The translations under genes and the position numbers were made by a program. Below, in pieces: positions 1 through 8,676 of a DNA stretch of 64,000 nt (position 1 is its first letter; every line of letters begins with the position of its first letter). Origin of the DNA: Myxococcales bacterium (GTDB taxonomy: Bacteria > Myxococcota_A > Polyangia > Polyangiales > Ga0077539); assembly GCA_016793325.1 (NCBI GenBank), contig JAEUKI010000062.1, positions 1 through 64,000 on the forward strand, in the 5' to 3' direction. The notes under the pieces were generated by a model. That model saw only the letters and a program-made list of their open reading frames with translations, ran no database searches and was not told the origin of the DNA.

Positions 1-2160
1 GGTCGTGTTGCACACCGGCGTCGGAGCCATGCAGTTGTTGTTCGCGTTCATGGACGGGACGGCGGGGTTCGTTCGAGCCGTGCCCGCTTCGCGCGCGTCG
101 CGATCGGGGACGCAGTCGTTGTCCGAGTCGAGGTCGAGGAAATCTCGCGTCGGATCCGTGTCGCTGTTCGCGGGCGTCGCGGGCGTCGCGCCCGCTTCGG
201 TCACGTCGAACACCGTGGCGCCAGCGCGGTGGCGATCGAGCCACGCCGCCAACATGTCCCCATCGGGATCGGGGCTCATCCCCGCGAGCGTGCGTTCGAC
301 CGCAGTAGGGATGCTGTCTCCGTCGTCGTCTGCGTCGAGGTAGTCGGGGTTTGCGTCGCCCGTTCCTTCGCCCATCGGGACCGTCGCGTCGCTGTTGCGA
401 GGCATCGCGGCACCACCGGGGCCGAGCTCGTCGCGGGTCAGGAGTCCGTCGCCGTCGTCATCGGGGTCGAGGTAGTTGGGAAGCGCGTCCGTGGTGACCC
501 CCGGCGCTGCCATCGCGTCGGTGTTGAGGGGGCTGAACTGCCCGCCTGCGCCGACCTCGTTGCGCGTGAGAACGCCATCTCCGTCGTCGTCGGTGTCGAG
601 CGCGTCGATGCGCATGTCCATGTCGCTGTCGACCGTCGCGCGTCGCGGCGTGGTGTTGCCCGCGTCTGCGTCGTTGGTGTCCATCGCCGCGAGCAGGCCG
701 TCGCGATCGGCGTCGGTGGTTCCATCGAGGCGTCCGTCGCGATTGGTGTCGAGGTCGCTCGATGCGTTTTCGACGACGTCGAAGACCGAGTCTCCGTCGG
801 CGTCGAGGTCGAGGTGGTTGGGGATTCCATCGCTGTCGACGTCGACGCGGTCGTCGGTGCCATCGCTGTTGGCGTCGACGAAGCCCGCGAAATTCGTGTC
901 TCGAAAATCAGGGATTCCGTCGCCGTCGGCGTCGCGCGACGGGTCGCGTCCGCCGCTCTCGGCCGTGTCGAGCACGCCGTCGTTGTCGTCGTCGACGTCG
1001 ACCGAGTCGATCACGCCGTCGCCGTCCGAATCGAAGCCGCACGCGTTGGGGCCGAAGTGAACGTTGTCGAGCCAGTTGCCTCCGCAGCCGTTGCTCGCGG
1101 TCGTTCGAAAGCGAATCCGCGTCGTCGCGTCGGCGGCGGTGAACACGAACGTCCCTGGGATGAGCCGCGTTCCTGCGGCCAAGAGCGACGCGTGCGCGAC
1201 GAACTGCTCGGAGCGAATGACCGTGGTTCCGTCGGCGCGGATCGCGTCGACCGCGAACCGCAGGTTGTCGAAGGAGTTGGCGCCGTAGTCGAAGTTGAGC
1301 GAGTAGCGTCGACCCGCGACCGTCGCGACGTCTTGAAAAATGGTGCCTGCTGAGCAGCCCGTGAGGTCGATCGACCGCGCGCCCGAGGTGCGCGCGAAGG
1401 CCGAGTGATCGATGTTTCCCGCGGAGATCGTCCAGCCGGGGAGCTGCGCGCCCGTGAGGTTGAACCCGCCCGCGCCGGTCTCGAAGTCACCGTTGTTGAT
1501 CGCGGCGGGAGCGGTGCACACCGCGGAGGTCTCGCGCTGGCACGTCGCGTTGCAGCCGTCGCCAGCGAGGGTGTTGCCGTCGTCGCACTGCTCCGTCGCT
1601 GGGTGCAGCACGCCGTCGCCGCAGCCCGTCGTGCGAAAGGACTGACGGATCCAAACGTTCGCGGTCCCTGCGGGCGCGCACATCGCCGTGTTCCACACGG
1701 GCTCGGAGAACGCGGCGATGGCCCACGGGAGGTTCCATGGCGCAGGCCCGCCGCAGTTGACCACAGGGGTCCACGCTGAATCGTTGAACGTGGGTTGCTC
1801 CCACCCAGCGCCCGGGTCGGTCGCCGTCGCGACGGATCGAAACGACGTCGAGGTCCCGAGCACCTGCGTTCGGTCGTTGCTGTAGAGCACCCACGTGCAC
1901 ATCGAGATCGAGCCGAACAAGTCGTTCGCGCGGATCGCGATCGCGTGGGGACCGGGCCGCAGCGTGAGCGTGTACTCGTCGAACGCGGTCCAGTTCGCCG
2001 CGTTCGCGCCGAGCGTCAGGAACATCCCGTCGACCGCGAGCTGCGTGTACGCGTCGTCGCAGGTGATCCGGAGAATTTCTGCGCGCGCAGCGCTCGCCGA
2101 AGTCGTGATGGCCGCGGCGCACAGCAGCGCGAAAGCATGGGTCGGTCTGCGTCGTCTCAT
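1..2160 (-). CDS. Secreted DUF4215 / thrombospondin type 3 repeat protein, C-terminus off the window
   Basis: The reverse strand is open from an ATG at 2160 to base 1, so 720 residues are visible and the C-terminus is missing. The N-terminus is a signal peptide (basic start MRRRRPTHAF, then an Ala-rich core). Around residues 180-210 there is a DUF4215-type Cys repeat (CGDGVLHPATEQCDDGNT), a family common in myxobacterial surface proteins. Residues about 220-370 form a carbohydrate-binding-like beta domain. From residue 375 on there are many calcium-binding thrombospondin type 3 units (DSDGDGVIDS and similar D-x-D-x-D-G strings). Known proteins of this shape are secreted or surface-anchored and often end in a sorting signal; that end is outside the window. 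It probably acts as a calcium-stabilised surface or adhesion protein, which is inference. A lipoprotein gene lies 79 bp upstream on the same strand. Confidence 0.85.
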   Translation of the reverse strand, partial: MRRRRPTHAFALLCAAAITTSASAARAEILRITCDDAYTQLAVDGMFLTLGANAANWTAFDEYTLTLRPGPHAIAIRANDLFGSISMCTWVLYSNDRTQVLGTSTSFRSVATATDPGAGWEQPTFNDSAWTPVVNCGGPAPWNLPWAIAAFSEPVWNTAMCAPAGTANVWIRQSFRTTGCGDGVLHPATEQCDDGNTLAGDGCNATCQRETSAVCTAPAAINNGDFETGAGGFNLTGAQLPGWTISAGNIDHSAFARTSGARSIDLTGCSAGTIFQDVATVAGRRYSLNFDYGANSFDNLRFAVDAIRADGTTVIRSEQFVAHASLLAAGTRLIPGTFVFTAADATTRIRFRTTASNGCGGNWLDNVHFGPNACGFDSDGDGVIDSVDVDDDNDGVLDTAESGGRDPSRDADGDGIPDFRDTNFAGFVDANSDGTDDRVDVDSDGIPNHLDLDADGDSVFDVVENASSDLDTNRDGRLDGTTDADRDGLLAAMDTNDADAGNTTPRRATVDSDMDMRIDALDTDDDGDGVLTRNEVGAGGQFSPLNTDAMAAPGVTTDALPNYLDPDDDGDGLLTRDELGPGGAAMPRNSDATVPMGEGTGDANPDYLDADDDGDSIPTAVERTLAGMSPDPDGDMLAAWLDRHRAGATVFDVTEAGATPATPANSDTDPTRDFLDLDSDNDCVPDRDAREAGTARTNPAVPSMNANNNCMAPTPVCNTT

Positions 2161-2162
2161 GT

Positions 2163-2185
2163 CGTGATCATCTCAGAAGATCACG
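2163..2185. promoter_or_regulatory. Dyad directly upstream of the TSP3 protein start
   Basis: CGTGATC at 2163-2169 is repeated inverted as GATCACG at 2179-2185, just before the ATG at 2160 (reverse strand). It could be an operator, an mRNA hairpin near the start, or a weak terminator of the upstream lipoprotein gene. Nothing else in the 79-bp gap is recognisable. Confidence 0.25.
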
Positions 2186-2239
2186 ATCACGGAGGAACGG
2201 GCAACGCCTTGTTGTGTGCCCAACCCCCCTTCAGCGATC

Positions 2240-3370
2240 TCAGTTGCTCGCTGGCAAGAACCAGCGGCATCGCCCGCGCACGCACCCACACGCAGCGCTA
2301 TCGATGCCGTCGACGCCTTCGCACGTGCTCGCGAACGATCGCGTCGAGGTCGAGACGCAGTGCTGTCCGCAGCCGCCCACGTAGCAATCGCCGTCGTTTC
2401 GACAGCGGCCCGACTCGTACCGACGGAGATCGATCCCCGCGTTGACCGCGCTCGAGAGCGCGGTGCGCGCCGCGCCGTGGCGAAAGCCCGCGGCTTCGGG
2501 GCATACGTTTCCCGCGACGAGCGGCGCGCAGTCCTCGTCGTTGGGCGCGCAGCGCGAGCGAACGGGCTCGATGATCGAAAACGAGAGCCGCAGCGGATGC
2601 CCGCTCGTCGCGGCGAGCTCCCGAAAGCGCTCGGCGATCACGTCGGGGCGCGCTCCGTCGCTGTCGACTTCGATTCGAATGCACATCGCGCCGGCCGGGA
2701 GCGTCTCGCCCTGCGCGGTGTGGCAGATCCCCACGCCGCTCGATCGCACGGTGCGCTCTGTGACGAGCGCGACGCGCACGCGCTCGGTGCGCGACACGAG
2801 GTCGGGGTCTTCGCCGCGAGGCTGCGGTGCGACCGGCGCTTGCGCGGGCTCGACTTGTTGCGTCGCGACGGGGCCGACCGCGGGACCTGCGTCGGGATCG
2901 ACCGGCGGTGGTGGCGGAGGCGCGATCTGCTCGGGAGGAGGCGGCTCGTTCGAGTCCAAGCGAAACGCGTTTTCGCCGCAGGCGACGAAGTGAAATCCCG
3001 CAGCCGCGATGCGGGCGTTTTCTCCCTCGGTGAGCGCGTAGCTCGCGGCCGCGGCCGGTCGCGGCGTCGCAGCAATGCAGCCGCCGAAGAGCCCTTCGCA
3101 CACCGACGGAGGGAGGCTCTCGACGGGCGCCGTCGCCACGCCGTTTGCGGTCGCCTGACAGACGAGCCCGCCGCGGAGATACGTTGCGGTGGGCTTCTGC
3201 GCGGGGCATCGCATTCCAATGCTCTGCGCGCCGCGGCAGGCGAAGACGAGAAATTCGCGGTTGTCCGCGCGAACGACGGTCCCCGGGTCTGGCGCGGGAC
3301 GAGACTGTCTGGTCGTGCACGCCATCGAGAGGAGCGCGGCTGTCAAAGCTACGAGTCGACCTGGTTGCAT
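2240..3370 (-). CDS. Cys-containing lipoprotein of unknown function
   Basis: A 376-residue protein. I chose the ATG at 3370 because MQPGRLVALTAALLSMAC is a good lipoprotein signal with Cys18 as the lipid site; longer in-frame starts would run into the divergent MoxR-like gene. After the signal comes a basic segment, then a Pro-rich linker (residues about 165-200, runs of P and a DPDAGP string typical of myxobacterial lipoproteins). The C-terminal half has many paired Cys, ending CGCVRGRCRWFLPASN, so it is probably a disulfide-stabilised periplasmic or surface domain. No family recognised. It lies upstream of and in line with the TSP3 protein gene (79-bp gap), so co-transcription is possible. 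Confidence 0.75.
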   Translation of the reverse strand: MQPGRLVALTAALLSMACTTRQSRPAPDPGTVVRADNREFLVFACRGAQSIGMRCPAQKPTATYLRGGLVCQATANGVATAPVESLPPSVCEGLFGGCIAATPRPAAAASYALTEGENARIAAAGFHFVACGENAFRLDSNEPPPPEQIAPPPPPPVDPDAGPAVGPVATQQVEPAQAPVAPQPRGEDPDLVSRTERVRVALVTERTVRSSGVGICHTAQGETLPAGAMCIRIEVDSDGARPDVIAERFRELAATSGHPLRLSFSIIEPVRSRCAPNDEDCAPLVAGNVCPEAAGFRHGAARTALSSAVNAGIDLRRYESGRCRNDGDCYVGGCGQHCVSTSTRSFASTCEGVDGIDSAACGCVRGRCRWFLPASN

Positions 3371-3416
3371 CGCGAGTAGTGCGCGGATGCTACAGGACGG
3401 GCGTTGCATTCGACGT

Positions 3417-3430
3417 GTCGATTCGTCGAC
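3417..3430. promoter_or_regulatory. Perfect small stem-loop in the divergent lipoprotein/MoxR intergenic region
   Basis: GTCGA-TTCG-TCGAC is a perfect 5-bp stem with a TTCG loop, 12 bp upstream of the ATG at 3443. The whole 72-bp gap between the divergent starts (3370 and 3443) must hold both promoters. The dyad may be an operator or a 5' leader hairpin. Confidence 0.3.
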
Positions 3431-3442
3431 AATGAAGAGCGA

Positions 3443-5098
3443 ATGACTGATGTACCTCCTGTGGGGGAGGACTCTCGCGCGTTGCGCGACGCGATTCGTC
3501 AAGCGAGTCAGGGATTGATGGAGCGACGAGAGCTCATCGAGAGCATCGTGCTCGCGGCGCTCGCGCGCGAGAACGTGTTGGTCGTGGGGCCTCCGGGCAC
3601 CGGCCGCAGCGTCGCGGCGCGGCGCGTGGCCCGCATCCTCGGCGGAAAGTACTTCGAGTACCTCCTCGGTCGCAGCGCGGACCCGCTCGAGCTCTTCGGT
3701 CCGATCGAGCGCCGCGCTGGCGGAAGCGCGGGCTTCGACGACCGCACGGGCATGCTCGCGGACGCGGAGGTCGCGTTCCTCGAAGAGGTCTTCGAGGTGC
3801 AGACGACGATGCTCAACCACTTGCAGTGGTTTCTGAGCGAGCGCGTGTTTCGCCGCGGGGCCGCAGAAATTCCCTGCGCGTTGAAAGTGTGTGTCGGCGC
3901 GGCGAGCGCGCTCGACGAGAGCCCCGCGCTGCGCGGCTACGACGAGCGCTTCCTCGTGCGGGCGTTCGTTCACCCGATGTCCGACTCGCAGCTCGAGTCG
4001 CTGTTGACCGAGGGCTGGTCACGCAAAGTCGAGACGCCGATCGTCGTGGGTCTCGCGCGATTCGATCGGCTCGTCGCGGCGGTCGACAAGGTCGAGTGGC
4101 CCGTCGAGGTGCGTCGCGCCCTCGCGGATTTGCTGCGGCGCATCCGCGCCGAGGGCGTCGAGGTGGCCGACACGCGCGCGGTGCGAGCGCAGCGCCTGAT
4201 CGCGGCGCGCGCGGTGCTCGAAGGGCGCGAGGTGGTCACGACCTCGGACATCACCGACGTCACGCTCGTCGTGCGAACGCTCGAGGGCCAGCGCATCGCG
4301 CAGAAGCTCGCCGAGAGGCCAGTCACCTCGACGCTTCGACCGCCGTCTTCTGCGGCGATCGAGCGACCCACGGTGCTCGAAGCGCCCGCGGTTTCGCCAG
4401 CGACGCTGGTCCACGAAGCGCGGCCGGGTCGACCGCGCGCGCTCGTGCAGACCGCGAGCTACAGCCCCACCGAAATGCGCGCGATGTTGGACGGCGCTTC
4501 GGCTGCAGAGCGCGACGAGCAGAGCGGCGCGCGCGAGTCGCTCGCGACGAAGGCGTCGAGCGACGGTCCCTCAGCCGAGCGGCCGAGCCGACCGAGGCCG
4601 AGCTTGCCGCCGCCGTCGCGTCGATCGATGAGCACCCCGCCGCCGAGCGCAGGTCGGGCCGCGATGCCGGTGAGCTACAAGCGCGCGAGCATTCCGCCGA
4701 CGGCGCGAAAGAGCGCGTCGTCGAAGCCAGACGAGACCAAGGCGTTCGGCGCGCTCGAGCGACCGCGGCCCTCGAAGCCGCCCTCGAAGCCGAAGCAGCC
4801 AGAGCCGCGCGATGAAGAGCGGTTTTCGACCGGCGAACGCCCCGCGCGGCGACGCGCGACCGGGAGCGAGTCGGTGCGGCTCGAGGTGCTCACGCAAACC
4901 GCGCGATCGCTGCTTCGAACGACGACGCCCGACGGCGGCGCCGCGCTCGAGGAGTGGCGATCGAGCATCGAGTCGCTCCTCTCGGACATCGATCGACTCG
5001 CGGGGCAAGGCGTGACGTCGGACGCGCTGCGAACGCTCCGCGGGTTGCTCGTCGACGCGCTCGACGCGACGTGGAAGAAGGGCGCGTCGTCCGGCTAA
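3443..5098 (+). CDS. MoxR/RavA-like AAA+ ATPase with altered Walker motifs
   Basis: A 551-residue protein. The ATG at 3443 is chosen because the upstream extension has no conserved features. Residues about 15-290 form a MoxR-type AAA+ module: Walker A-like GPPGTGRS (residues 49-56), the family string SADPLELFGPIE, Walker B-like FLEEVFE, and a lid domain with 'VEVADTRAVRAQRLIAARA'. In MoxR/RavA proteins this module drives metal insertion or complex assembly with VWA-domain partners, and a VWA protein gene follows 79 bp downstream on the same strand. Two changes are odd: the Walker A Lys is Arg and the first Walker B acid is Glu, so ATPase activity is uncertain. Residues about 300-470 are Ser/Pro/Arg-rich and probably disordered; the last 80 residues are helical. 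Confidence 0.8.
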   Translation: MTDVPPVGEDSRALRDAIRQASQGLMERRELIESIVLAALARENVLVVGPPGTGRSVAARRVARILGGKYFEYLLGRSADPLELFGPIERRAGGSAGFDDRTGMLADAEVAFLEEVFEVQTTMLNHLQWFLSERVFRRGAAEIPCALKVCVGAASALDESPALRGYDERFLVRAFVHPMSDSQLESLLTEGWSRKVETPIVVGLARFDRLVAAVDKVEWPVEVRRALADLLRRIRAEGVEVADTRAVRAQRLIAARAVLEGREVVTTSDITDVTLVVRTLEGQRIAQKLAERPVTSTLRPPSSAAIERPTVLEAPAVSPATLVHEARPGRPRALVQTASYSPTEMRAMLDGASAAERDEQSGARESLATKASSDGPSAERPSRPRPSLPPPSRRSMSTPPPSAGRAAMPVSYKRASIPPTARKSASSKPDETKAFGALERPRPSKPPSKPKQPEPRDEERFSTGERPARRRATGSESVRLEVLTQTARSLLRTTTPDGGAALEEWRSSIESLLSDIDRLAGQGVTSDALRTLRGLLVDALDATWKKGASSG

Positions 5099-5177
5099 CC
5101 GCCGCGCGCGTGACGGGGGAGAAGAAAATTAGACCGCGGATCGGGCTCGCGCGTCTGTCGGGATCCTGAGGTTCAAC

Positions 5178-6635
5178 ATGAGAGCGCAACGGTGGTTGAG
5201 TGCCGCCTTCGCGTTGACGGTCGCCCATTGTGCGCAGCCGTCCGCGGAGGTCCGTATGGCGTCGGTCGTGACGCAGTCTGCAGGGTCCGAGCAGGTCGTG
5301 GCTGTCGCGCCCGGACAGACTGTGCAGGCGCAGGTCAACGTGAGCGTGCAGGGGTGGCTCGGCGGAGCTCCCGGCGTGAACACGGTGCTCGTGGGAGGGA
5401 GCACGGATACGCACCTCGGGTTGTGGATCGATGTGCCGCAATCGCAGGTGGCGGCGCGCGCGCCGATCGACCTCGCGTTGGTCGTCGATTGCTCGGGCTC
5501 GATGATGGCCGAGAACAGGCTCGATCACGCGAAGATGGCGGCGACGAGCATGCTCGAGACGCTGCGCGACGGCGACATCGTGTCGATTTATGCGTTCAGC
5601 GACGCGGTGTACGAGTACGCGGCGCCCACGGTGGTCTCTCGCGAGACGCGCGGCGCGCTCGTCCAAGCGATCTCGCGCATGGAGACGATGGGCGGAACCA
5701 ACTTGTACGCGGGTCTTCAAGCGGGCGAGGCGCGGGCGATGAGCGCTCCTCCTTCGCACGCCGTTCGCCGCGTGATCGTGATCTCCGACGGGATGGCCAA
5801 CATCGGGCCGAGCTCGCCGGAGGAGCTCGGCGCGCTCGCCGCGCGCGGGACGGACAGCAACGTTCAAGTGAGCGCGATCGGCGTGGGGCTGCAGTACGAC
5901 GAACGAACGCTCGGCGCGCTTGCGATGCGCTCCGCGGGTCGGCTCTATCACCTCGAGCAGCCCTCGCAGATGGCGCAGATCCTTCGGACCGAGTTCGATC
6001 GACTGTCGCAGACGGCGGCGACCGACGCGTACGTCGAGCTCACGCCGGCGCCCGGCGCGGAGCTCGTCGGCGTCGAGAGCGCGCAGTTCGAGCGGCGCCC
6101 CGATGGAAAGCTGCGCGTTCCCTTGGGCGCGCTCTTCTCGGGGCAGCACCGCGAGCTGCTCGTTCGCACGCGCGTTCACGCGGCGCGCGAAGGGTCGATG
6201 TCCGTCGCCACGGCGCGGCTCGTGTACCGCGACCCGTCGGGCTCTCGCGCCGAACGCGCGCAGAACGTCGCGCTCGAGGTCCGCGCGAGCAACGATCGCT
6301 CGCAGACGCAAGCCGTGGCCGCGCAGGACGCGCGCGTCGGCGCCATGGTCGCGAGCTACGAAGCCGCGCAGTCGCAGCTCCGCGCTGTCGAGATGCTCAA
6401 CCGCGGGCAGGCCGCGCAGGCCGCGCAAGAGTTCGAGCGGGTCGAGCGGCAATTGCAGCAAGCGCAGGTCGCAGCGGCGTCCGCGCCCGAGAGCGTTCGG
6501 GCCAACATCGTTCGACAAGCGCAGGGCGTCTCGCGCTCGCGTGCTCGCGCGGTCGAAGCGGTGGCGCGTCCGGCGTCGAGCCGAGCCGCGGCGCTCGGAG
6601 CCAACGCCGACGCCTTCGGCGCGCTCGGGTACTGA
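5178..6635 (+). CDS. Exported von Willebrand factor A (VWA) domain protein
   Basis: A 485-residue protein starting at the ATG at 5178, with a GAGG ribosome site 6 bases before it. The first 20 residues look like a signal peptide, though the AHC at its end is a poor lipobox. The VWA domain spans residues about 95-280 with a complete MIDAS metal site: DCSGS (from residue 104), the Thr of GGTNLYAG, and the Asp of ISDGMAN. After it come a beta-rich region (about 290-380) and a Gln/Ala-rich helical or coiled-coil segment (about 390-440). VWA proteins of this kind bind partners through the metal ion. The neighbouring MoxR-like ATPase gene suggests an ATPase/VWA pair, a known association; what they act on is not visible here. 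Confidence 0.85.
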   Translation: MRAQRWLSAAFALTVAHCAQPSAEVRMASVVTQSAGSEQVVAVAPGQTVQAQVNVSVQGWLGGAPGVNTVLVGGSTDTHLGLWIDVPQSQVAARAPIDLALVVDCSGSMMAENRLDHAKMAATSMLETLRDGDIVSIYAFSDAVYEYAAPTVVSRETRGALVQAISRMETMGGTNLYAGLQAGEARAMSAPPSHAVRRVIVISDGMANIGPSSPEELGALAARGTDSNVQVSAIGVGLQYDERTLGALAMRSAGRLYHLEQPSQMAQILRTEFDRLSQTAATDAYVELTPAPGAELVGVESAQFERRPDGKLRVPLGALFSGQHRELLVRTRVHAAREGSMSVATARLVYRDPSGSRAERAQNVALEVRASNDRSQTQAVAAQDARVGAMVASYEAAQSQLRAVEMLNRGQAAQAAQEFERVERQLQQAQVAAASAPESVRANIVRQAQGVSRSRARAVEAVARPASSRAAALGANADAFGALGY

Positions 6636-6716
6636 GCGAACGGCGTGTGAACCGATCGCGGGGGGACATTTCGCGCTTCGAGGGGGAGCGAGTTCGCGGC
6701 TACGCTCGCGGGCTCG

Positions 6717-7505
6717 ATGGGTGTCGCAGCGAGGATCATCCCGTGTCTCGACGTGCGAGACGGGCGCGTCGTGAAGGGCGTTCGATTCGAGAACCTCCGC
6801 GACGCGGGAGACCCAGTGGAGTGCGCGCGCGCGTACGACAAGGGCGGCGCGGACGAGCTCGCGTTGCTCGACATCTCTGCGACGCACGAGGGGCGCGCGA
6901 CGATGCTCGACGTCGTTCGGCGCACGGCGGACGCGCTGTTCATCCCGCTGACTGTTGGCGGCGGCGTGAAGCAACGGAGCGACGTCGACGCGCTGCTGCG
7001 CGCGGGCGCGGACAAGGTCTCGGTCAACAGCGCCGCCGTGGCCGACCCGACGCTCATCGACGAGGTCGCGAGCGCGTACGGAACGCAGGTCCTCGTCCTC
7101 GCGATCGACGCCCGTCGTCGCAGCGATGGAAGCGGCTGGGAGGTCTTCACGCACGGCGGACGCCGAGGAACGGGGATCGACGCGGTCGCGTGGGCGCGCG
7201 AGGGCGCGCGCCGCGGGGCAGGCGAAATCCTCCTCACCAGCATGGACCGCGACGGAACGGGCGAGGGCTACGACCTCGCGTTGTTGCGAGCGGTCACGTC
7301 GGCGGTCTCCATCCCCGTGATCGCGTCGGGTGGTGTGGGTACGCTCGAGCACATGGCCGAGGGCCTCGCGCCCGTTTCGCGCGGCGGGGGCGGGGCGGAC
7401 GCGGCGTTGGCCGCGAGCATTTTTCACGACGGCAAGCACACCATCGCGGAGGCCCGCGCTTTTCTCGCGCGGGCGGGGCTCGCGGTGCGCGTCGCGTCTG
7501 TGTAG
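6717..7505 (+). CDS. hisF: Imidazole glycerol phosphate synthase cyclase subunit HisF
   Basis: HisF (262 residues, normal length about 250-260) forms the (beta/alpha)8 barrel that turns PRFAR plus ammonia from HisH into imidazole glycerol phosphate and AICAR in histidine synthesis. The sequence has the family start RIIPCLDVRDGRVVKG with catalytic Asp12, the second catalytic Asp in VLAIDARR, and the phosphate-binding loops LTVGGGV, VSVNSAA, LTSMDRDGTGEGYD and IASGGVGT. No other his gene is in the window, so hisF stands alone and HisH must be encoded elsewhere. It lies 81 bp after the VWA gene on the same strand; there is no functional link. Confidence 0.97.
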   Translation: MGVAARIIPCLDVRDGRVVKGVRFENLRDAGDPVECARAYDKGGADELALLDISATHEGRATMLDVVRRTADALFIPLTVGGGVKQRSDVDALLRAGADKVSVNSAAVADPTLIDEVASAYGTQVLVLAIDARRRSDGSGWEVFTHGGRRGTGIDAVAWAREGARRGAGEILLTSMDRDGTGEGYDLALLRAVTSAVSIPVIASGGVGTLEHMAEGLAPVSRGGGGADAALAASIFHDGKHTIAEARAFLARAGLAVRVASV

Positions 7506-7727
7506 AACTTCGGGGGTCGATCGCGCCGTCGCGCGGAAAGTCCCACACAACGAGCACGATCCTGGGCAATCTCCTGAGGTTCACGGGCCGCGCAAGACAA
7601 CCGAACGCGGCGCTGCGAAGGGTTGCCGCGAGGCGAGAAGCACGACATGCGACATCGAACTGAAGCGCGCGATCTTCGATGCGCACATCCCCCGCGCCGC
7701 TCAGCGGAACTGGAGCTGCGATAACAG

Positions 7728-8612
7728 ATGGCATCGGTCACGCTCGACGCCCTGGTCGGCGGACTCCGACGGCGCGGGACGCCGCTCGCGTCCGAGAGCG
7801 CGCTCTTCGTCGCCCTCGAGTGCGTCGAAGCGTTCGCAGACAACGAGCTTCGCGTGCTCGATCCCAAGCCCATTCGCGTCAACGCCGACGGCGCCGTGGA
7901 CGTCACGAGCTGCGCGTCGAGCGCGGACGAGCGGGCGGTGTTGCGCTCGATCGGCGGGCTCGTGCGCGTCCTGTGCGAGCCTTTGCCGGCGATCGCGAAG
8001 GAGTTCGTCGTTCGTGCAGAAGATGGCTCGCTCGGGACGATCGCGAAGGCGCGGAGCGAGCTCGAGGCGCTGCTCGTTCCGCTGAACCGCGCGGCGGCGC
8101 GGAGGGTCGTCGCGAGGCTCGTGCGCGAGGTCAATCGCGACGGCGTGACGGACGCTCCCGAGCCGCTCGCTGCGACCGACAGCGCGACGGCGACCAACCC
8201 GCTCGCGCCGACCGCGGGCTCGGCGACGGCGACGGCGATGGTCGAGCCGCCGACATCGAGCGTCGACACCGAGCCCGATGGTGAGCCCATCGCGAACGAC
8301 AGCGCGACGATGACCGTCGCCGATGCTACGCCGTTGCCATCGAAGCTCCCGCCTCCGCCGCGGCTCGGCTCGCTCGCCACGCTGCCGATCGGGCCCAACG
8401 GAGACGAGTCTTCGCCGCGCGATTCGCAGCCGGTCGAGGGCGCGGACCGCACGGTTCCCGACGGAGAGACGACGGACGCGTCGAGCTCGCTCGATGAATC
8501 TCCGCGTGAAAAGACGCCACGAAAGGGCGCGGATCGAAGGCCGCTCTTGTTCGTCGCGCTCTTCTTCTTGAGCGCTGTCGCTTTTTTCGCCTGGAGCGTC
8601 GCGCGCCGATGA
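7728..8612 (+). CDS. Tail-anchored protein of unknown function
   Basis: A 294-residue protein. Residues 1-140 are a compact Ala/Leu/Arg-rich helical domain (from MASVTLDALVGGLRRRGTPL); residues about 145-270 are Ser/Thr/Asp/Pro-rich and likely disordered; a single hydrophobic helix (LLFVALFFLSAVAFFAWSV) sits at the C-terminus. This is the layout of a tail-anchored inner-membrane protein with its soluble domain in the cytoplasm. The N-terminal part somewhat resembles domains seen near myxobacterial Ser/Thr kinases, but I cannot name it. A 222-bp gap with no recognisable feature precedes it; a copper monooxygenase-like lipoprotein gene follows 64 bp downstream. Confidence 0.7.
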   Translation: MASVTLDALVGGLRRRGTPLASESALFVALECVEAFADNELRVLDPKPIRVNADGAVDVTSCASSADERAVLRSIGGLVRVLCEPLPAIAKEFVVRAEDGSLGTIAKARSELEALLVPLNRAAARRVVARLVREVNRDGVTDAPEPLAATDSATATNPLAPTAGSATATAMVEPPTSSVDTEPDGEPIANDSATMTVADATPLPSKLPPPPRLGSLATLPIGPNGDESSPRDSQPVEGADRTVPDGETTDASSSLDESPREKTPRKGADRRPLLFVALFFLSAVAFFAWSVARR

Positions 8613-8676
8613 CGCAGCGCACGCTGGCTCTCTCGCCCTCGAGTGCTTTCATGTTTCGAGCTTTGGAGGATCGACG

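Noticed and set aside
1..1353. Plus-strand frames of 112-374 residues over the first 1.4 kb
   Set aside because: They are antisense to the TSP3 repeats; the repeated Asp/Gly codons on the minus strand read as Val/Ser/Arg-rich noise on the plus strand.
5192..7663. 823-residue plus-strand frame over the VWA and hisF genes
   Set aside because: It is a +2 shadow of two well-supported genes; composition is Arg/Ala/Gly only.
7506..7727. Possible small RNA or tRNA in the gap before the tail-anchored protein gene
   Set aside because: No cloverleaf, no CCA-type end and no convincing hairpin could be found; it appears to be plain intergenic sequence.
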